10,138 nucleotides of DNA from contig JBFWIL010000085.1 of assembly GCA_050256015.1 (NCBI GenBank), positions 1-10,138 of the forward strand. Direction: 5' to 3'. The stretch comes from JBFWIL01 sp050256015 (GTDB taxonomy: Bacteria > Bacteroidota > Bacteroidia > Bacteroidales > Prolixibacteraceae). Below are positions 6,638-10,138 of this stretch, piece after piece. A model generated the notes under the pieces. It ran no database searches, had not been told where the DNA came from, and saw only the letters and a program-made list of their open reading frames with translations. Each line of letters starts with the position of its first letter. Positions within the stretch are counted from its first letter, which is position 1. The translations under genes and the position numbers were made by a program.

Positions 6638-6725
6638 TTTATTCAATGAGCTGGATGATCAGGACTTTTCCCGGACAGGTATCCATGATGTACATGACGG
6701 CTTCCCTTTTTTGTTGTTTATTTAA
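6627..6725 (+). CDS. Possible 32-residue ORF overlapping the CWC gene end
   Basis: An ATG at 6627 lies inside the last codons of the CWC gene (11-nt overlap) and opens 32 codons ending in TAA at 6723-6725. The start of the product reads MIFDLFNELDDQDF: acidic, with a hydrophobic end (FPFLLFI). The overlap could allow translational coupling. No family is recognised, and the 3' end overlaps the end of the opposite-strand methyltransferase gene by a few bases. It could be the remnant of a longer gene or chance. Confidence 0.2.
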   Translation: MIFDLFNELDDQDFSRTGIHDVHDGFPFLLFI

Positions 6726-7728
6726 GGTTGAAATCCTCCAGAGCTTCGAAAAAAGCCCGGATATTATCTTGCGGAACACCAGGAGGTAAATCGCATCCCG
6801 ACGACAATACAAAATTAGAATGTGATTTTGTTTGTTCCAGGAGTTCGCTTGTTTTTTGCTTTACTTCTTCCGCGTTGCCTGTTTGCAGCACATTGACCGG
6901 ATCAATATTCCCCATGACTGGTGTCGTTTCAGAAACGACTCTCAGAACCTGCGACATATCGGCTGCATTTCCAAAGTGAAGGGCTCCGGAACCGGTAGAT
7001 TCCATTGCTCCGGCAAGAAAACCATTATGCCCGCAGTTGTGTAAGACGATCAAAAAGCTTTCATCCTGCAGTTCTTCAACCATTGCTTTGATATATGCGG
7101 ATGAAAATTGCATGCATTCTTCTTCTCCCAGAAGACCGGCAGCCGGCTCGGCCATGATGATTCCGGGTGCTCCCAGTGATTTATAGGCTTTAATATACTG
7201 TTTAATAAAAAGCGTGCATTTTTCTAACAGCGATTGAACAAGGTCGGGATCAAGATAGATTGCGGTCATAATCTCCGTCATATCAAGCAACCTGCCGGCC
7301 AGGGAAAACGGACCGATACAACCGGGGAATACAGGAACATCACGGATGTCATTCAGGGTCAGTTCAGCGGCTTTCAGATATTCCTGCACCCGTTTGGATG
7401 AAGTTGGTTCGGGAACGTGTAGCCGGACTGCTTCTTCCATGGTTGAAATCAGTTTCCCGGTAACGGTCGGTATTTCATCTTTCTCAAACTTAATCTTGCA
7501 GCCGAAAGCTTCTGCCTCTACGGTCAGATCCATGATCATGGTTGCTGCTGCTGCATGATAACGCTGATGTAAGGCGCTGATCGCATTGGAATGCACTTTC
7601 CCGTCGGTAACTGCCTGATATACGGTTGCACCGGTAAATTCGATGCCGGGGTGGGTCATAATAGGAATGGCAACCCGTTCCGGAGATTGAATGATGTTTT
7701 TACACCATGTACTGATTGTTGTATTCAT
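6718..7728 (-). CDS. MtaA/UROD-family zinc methyltransferase (methylcobamide:thiol type)
   Basis: The 336-residue protein belongs to the uroporphyrinogen decarboxylase/MtaA superfamily and looks like the methylcobamide:coenzyme M methyltransferases (MtaA/MtbA/CmuA), not a haem-pathway HemE. The zinc motif HxC...C that activates the acceptor thiol is present: LHNCGH (His230, Cys232) and SSGCDLPPGVP (Cys312). Other family blocks are FPGCIGPFSLAG (134-145), AEPAAG (193-198), HFGNAAD (251-257) and GNIDPVNVLQTG (273-284). These enzymes move a methyl group between a corrinoid and a thiol. Bacteroidota are not known to make coenzyme M, so the acceptor is unknown. I chose ATG 7728, where family similarity begins; an upstream start at 7893 would add 55 atypical residues running into a terminator. 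No corrinoid protein or substrate methyltransferase lies beside it. Confidence 0.82.
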   Translation of the reverse strand: MNTTISTWCKNIIQSPERVAIPIMTHPGIEFTGATVYQAVTDGKVHSNAISALHQRYHAAAATMIMDLTVEAEAFGCKIKFEKDEIPTVTGKLISTMEEAVRLHVPEPTSSKRVQEYLKAAELTLNDIRDVPVFPGCIGPFSLAGRLLDMTEIMTAIYLDPDLVQSLLEKCTLFIKQYIKAYKSLGAPGIIMAEPAAGLLGEEECMQFSSAYIKAMVEELQDESFLIVLHNCGHNGFLAGAMESTGSGALHFGNAADMSQVLRVVSETTPVMGNIDPVNVLQTGNAEEVKQKTSELLEQTKSHSNFVLSSGCDLPPGVPQDNIRAFFEALEDFNLK

Positions 7729-7742
7729 TCGGTTATTTTTCT

Positions 7743-7750
7743 CAAAGATA
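7743..7750 (-). promoter_or_regulatory. Possible -7 promoter box of the methyltransferase gene
   Basis: The minus strand reads TATCTTTG, a match to the Bacteroides -7 consensus TAnnTTTG, 14 nt before the chosen ATG at 7728. It would give a very short leader. The -33 region is T-rich but lacks a clean TTTG. If real, it supports 7728 as the start and argues against the longer reading frame. Confidence 0.4.
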
Positions 7751-7864
7751 AAAGGACGGCTTTCCTTAAAAAATAGGAATTTTTGCGATAAAGATGTGAT
7801 ATCTGACTTTATTTGGTTTGAAATCCGGCAGGACGGGAGCCTGAAAGTGATCAAGGTTTCTGCG

Positions 7865-7909
7865 GTAAAAAACACCACCCCGGACGAAAACAATCGTCGG
7901 GGCAGTGTT
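7865..7909 (-). terminator. Intrinsic terminator of the TonB-dependent receptor gene
   Basis: On the minus strand the arms 7909-7895 (AACACTGCCCCGACG) and 7886-7871 (CGTCCGGGGTGGTGTT) form a strong GC-rich stem with few mismatches around an 8-nt loop, followed directly by a run of T. It lies about 60 nt behind the receptor stop and before the methyltransferase promoter, so the two minus-strand genes are separate units. Confidence 0.85.
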
Positions 7910-7971
7910 AGGTTGTTTTGATCTCTGACTTTCAGATTCGTATTTGTTATGTTGTGCGGAGCGTATGACGG

Positions 7972-10138
7972 TTAATGCAGGATGTTGATGGCGATCCCGC
8001 CGTAGAACATGGTCCCGAAAACCGGAGCATACATAAAGGCGGCATCATCCAGATGTTTTTCATCCTGCACGTAATTAAAAATGTTGTTTACTCCGGCGTA
8101 TAACTTAAACTGGTTCAGTTTTTTCGATATCCGGGCGTTGAACAGCATAAATGCATCGGTTTCCTTTATTTTTGACAGATCGCCTATCTCCGGATCAATC
8201 TCTTCATTGTAATAGTCAATATACATTTGTCCCTGATAGTTTCCCGTCATACTCATGCTCCATGTGCCGGGGGTGTATTCCAGCTTGAGATTTCCTGTGG
8301 TGGAGGGGAAGCGGGAAATGTATTTGCTGTCTTTTTCGTATGCGGTTCCGGCCCAGTCTTCCCTGATTTTGTCGTATTCTCCCTGGTTTAAGGTGAAGTC
8401 AACGCCCAGATCCAGATGTCTGGCCAGGTTTGCCATCACCGACAGTTCAATTCCCTGTACAAAGGCGTCGTCAATGTTTTTCCATTGATAGTCATAGCCC
8501 AGTGCGGCAACTTCATTTTCTGCATCGGTAAAGCCGATCTTATCTTTCAGATCCGTGCGGAAAAGGTTTGCGCTAAGGCGGATGTGCCGGCCGTAATAGT
8601 CGGCCGACAGGTTATAGCTTACTGACTTCTCAGGGTCGAGATCGGACGATTTCCAGACACGCGGTGAACCGCTGCACAGGTGAAGATCTTCCGAAAAGCC
8701 GTAAGGGGCGCGAAAACCTGTTCCTGCAGTGGCCCGCAGGGTGATGCGGGGTGACAGTTCGTATTTGACGGCGATACGGGGGTTGATACTGGTTTCTTCA
8801 AAGTCGGTTTTCGGGAAATTGGCCGAAGCAAAGACCTGTTGATCTGCGTTGTATTCTTCTTCCGAATGATGATAATCAATGCGAACTCCCGGAACGAGCA
8901 TCAGTTGGCTTGTCAGTGTCCATTCGTCCTGAACAAAGGCACCAAATTCATGGGCTGACTTATCGGACACCGATTTGTATGATTGTCCGTAATAGTTGCT
9001 TTCTTCATCAACCACAACATACATGCCCGATTCTTCCAGATCGTCAAAGTAGCCCTGCAGTCCGATCAGCAGATTGTGGGTCCCGCATTGTGCTCCGAAG
9101 CTCAGAGTGGAGGTCCAGGTGTTTTCTTCGGCCAGGTAGGGACGCATGGTGCGCAGGTCGGGAACTTCACCATCATGGGTGTCCATATAATCGCCGAGAA
9201 AGGAATCGTTTGTGGCTTTCCGTTTATGCCTGACATAAGCCAGCGAATAATTCAGACCGGCTTTTTCTTTTATTTTCTTGGTGTATTGGAGATCTGTTTC
9301 ATAACGGTCGGTGGTTATGTTCTCTGTTCCGTCGGTGAGCGGGTTCATGTAGTAATCGTCGGTCATGGTACCCCCGGCGCGATTTTCAAAGACCGATTTT
9401 CCCCGGATTATCAATTTGTCGTTACCGAAAAAAGGATCATCCAGGTACAGATCGAATCCGGCATTGGTCAGTTTCGATTCGACCCGGTCTGAAATCCCGT
9501 CCTTGTTTTTTACTTCACTTTTTGAATTTCCTTCGCCCGTTTCATCAATTGCGTCATCCGAGAGTCGCTGGGCGTAGATGTTTAACCCGATATTGCCTTT
9601 CTCGTTTCTCATGGATGAGGAGACCGTGTAACGGTTGGTCTGGTATTCCCCAAGCTGGATATCCACTTTTGTGGTGGGATTTAGTGACGGTTCTTTGGTG
9701 ATGATGTTAATGGCCCCGGCTACTGCGCTGCTGCCGTACAATGCCGAGCCGGCTCCTTTCACAATCTCGATTTGTCCGATATCCACCGTGCTTAGCTGTT
9801 GAAGTCCGTATACTCCTGCCAAGCCGGAATACATGGGTTGACCGTTGATCAGCACCTGGGTGTGTTCGGCACCTAACCCCTGCATACGAACCATGGTGAA
9901 GTTACAGTACTGACACTGACTTTCTACCCGGACTCCGGGGGTCGCATCCAGCGCTTCATACAGATTAGCTGCATTTTTATTTTCAATCGATTTGGCGGTT
10001 ATCACCTCCGTGCGGACCGGTACATCCTTTATGTAATGTTCCGTTCTTGTGCCGGTTACAACAACCTGTTCCAGATTCAGAATGTCTTCTTCCAGTTCAA
10101 AGAACAGGGTCAGGGCTTTCCCTTTTTCCATGATTACC
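7972..10138 (-). CDS. TonB-dependent outer-membrane receptor, BtuB/CirA-like (N-terminus outside window)
   Basis: These receptors carry scarce ligands such as cobalamin, iron complexes or other metal chelates across the outer membrane, powered by TonB. Counting from an internal Met at 10131, EQVVVTGTRTE (21-31) marks the start of the plug, which runs to about 150 with TPGVRVE (64-70), LINGQPMYSGLAGVYGL (94-110) and IEIVKGAGSALYGSSAVAGAINIIT (in the 121-145 region). The rest is a 22-strand type barrel ending at NNIFNYVQD and INILH. A CQYC pair (Cys73, Cys76) sits in the plug. The frame stays open to the window edge with no signal peptide, and the sequence before the plug looks like the tail of a carboxypeptidase-regulatory-like domain, so 10131 is not the true start. 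Cobalamin is a reasonable ligand given the neighbours, but unproven. Confidence 0.9.
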   Translation of the reverse strand, partial: VIMEKGKALTLFFELEEDILNLEQVVVTGTRTEHYIKDVPVRTEVITAKSIENKNAANLYEALDATPGVRVESQCQYCNFTMVRMQGLGAEHTQVLINGQPMYSGLAGVYGLQQLSTVDIGQIEIVKGAGSALYGSSAVAGAINIITKEPSLNPTTKVDIQLGEYQTNRYTVSSSMRNEKGNIGLNIYAQRLSDDAIDETGEGNSKSEVKNKDGISDRVESKLTNAGFDLYLDDPFFGNDKLIIRGKSVFENRAGGTMTDDYYMNPLTDGTENITTDRYETDLQYTKKIKEKAGLNYSLAYVRHKRKATNDSFLGDYMDTHDGEVPDLRTMRPYLAEENTWTSTLSFGAQCGTHNLLIGLQGYFDDLEESGMYVVVDEESNYYGQSYKSVSDKSAHEFGAFVQDEWTLTSQLMLVPGVRIDYHHSEEEYNADQQVFASANFPKTDFEETSINPRIAVKYELSPRITLRATAGTGFRAPYGFSEDLHLCSGSPRVWKSSDLDPEKSVSYNLSADYYGRHIRLSANLFRTDLKDKIGFTDAENEVAALGYDYQWKNIDDAFVQGIELSVMANLARHLDLGVDFTLNQGEYDKIREDWAGTAYEKDSKYISRFPSTTGNLKLEYTPGTWSMSMTGNYQGQMYIDYYNEEIDPEIGDLSKIKETDAFMLFNARISKKLNQFKLYAGVNNIFNYVQDEKHLDDAAFMYAPVFGTMFYGGIAINILH

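Noticed and set aside
6678..6716. Terminator for metE-CWC from the T-run at 6706-6712
   Set aside because: The stem before the T-run is only CATG/CATG around a 5-nt loop, too weak to call.
7729..7893. N-terminal extension of the methyltransferase to an upstream start
   Set aside because: The extra 55 residues do not look like the family and would start in the terminator of the receptor gene, upstream of the TATCTTTG box.
10129..10131. ATG at 10131 as the true start of the receptor
   Set aside because: No signal peptide follows and the plug begins only about 20 residues in; the frame is open to the window edge, so the gene extends outside.

Overview
The window reads as chromosomal DNA of a Bacteroidota bacterium, most likely of the order Bacteroidales. 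The evidence is two outer-membrane TonB-dependent receptors of the Bacteroidota type, promoter boxes resembling the Bacteroides -33/-7 consensus (TTTG ... TAnnTTTG), starts without Shine-Dalgarno sequences, and a cobalamin riboswitch with the AATAGGGAA / AGCCAGGATACCTG signatures. No insertion sequence, phage gene, tRNA, rRNA or CRISPR array is visible.

Layout. (1) Positions 1-123 (+) hold the last 40 codons of a TonB-dependent receptor, followed by a 14-bp perfect hairpin. (2) Positions 181-582 hold no convincing gene. They contain hairpins and a fragment resembling the 5' half of a cobalamin riboswitch, with no + strand gene behind it. (3) Positions 583-3362 (-) hold a compact three-gene operon, larA-like, larE, larB. 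It encodes a nickel-pincer-nucleotide (NPN) racemase/epimerase homologue and two of the three enzymes that build NPN; larC is not in the window. (4) Positions 3363-4014 form the divergent regulatory region: a promoter, a good cobalamin riboswitch, and a further roughly 270-nt structured leader. (5) Positions 4015-6637 (+) hold metE, the B12-independent methionine synthase, and a small cysteine-rich CWC protein just behind it. (6) Positions 6718-7728 (-) hold a methylcobamide:thiol methyltransferase-like protein of the MtaA/UROD family, converging on the metE unit. (7) Positions 7972-10138 (-) hold a second TonB-dependent receptor (BtuB/CirA-like) that lacks only its N-terminus because the window ends, followed by an intrinsic terminator.

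How the parts may work together. The right half looks like a vitamin B12 and one-carbon locus. A cobalamin riboswitch should shut off metE when B12 is present, a BtuB-like receptor could import the corrinoid, and a zinc methyltransferase of the methylcobamide family may use it. The left half is a nickel-cofactor module whose LarA carries ANHNK where lactate racemase carries SGGRK around the cofactor lysine, so its substrate is probably not lactate. That the two halves are linked is inference from proximity.

The points most worth a second look are the divergent LarA in a larC-less cluster, the extra structured RNA between the B12 riboswitch and metE, the orphan riboswitch-like fragment, and the MtaA-like enzyme with no corrinoid protein beside it.
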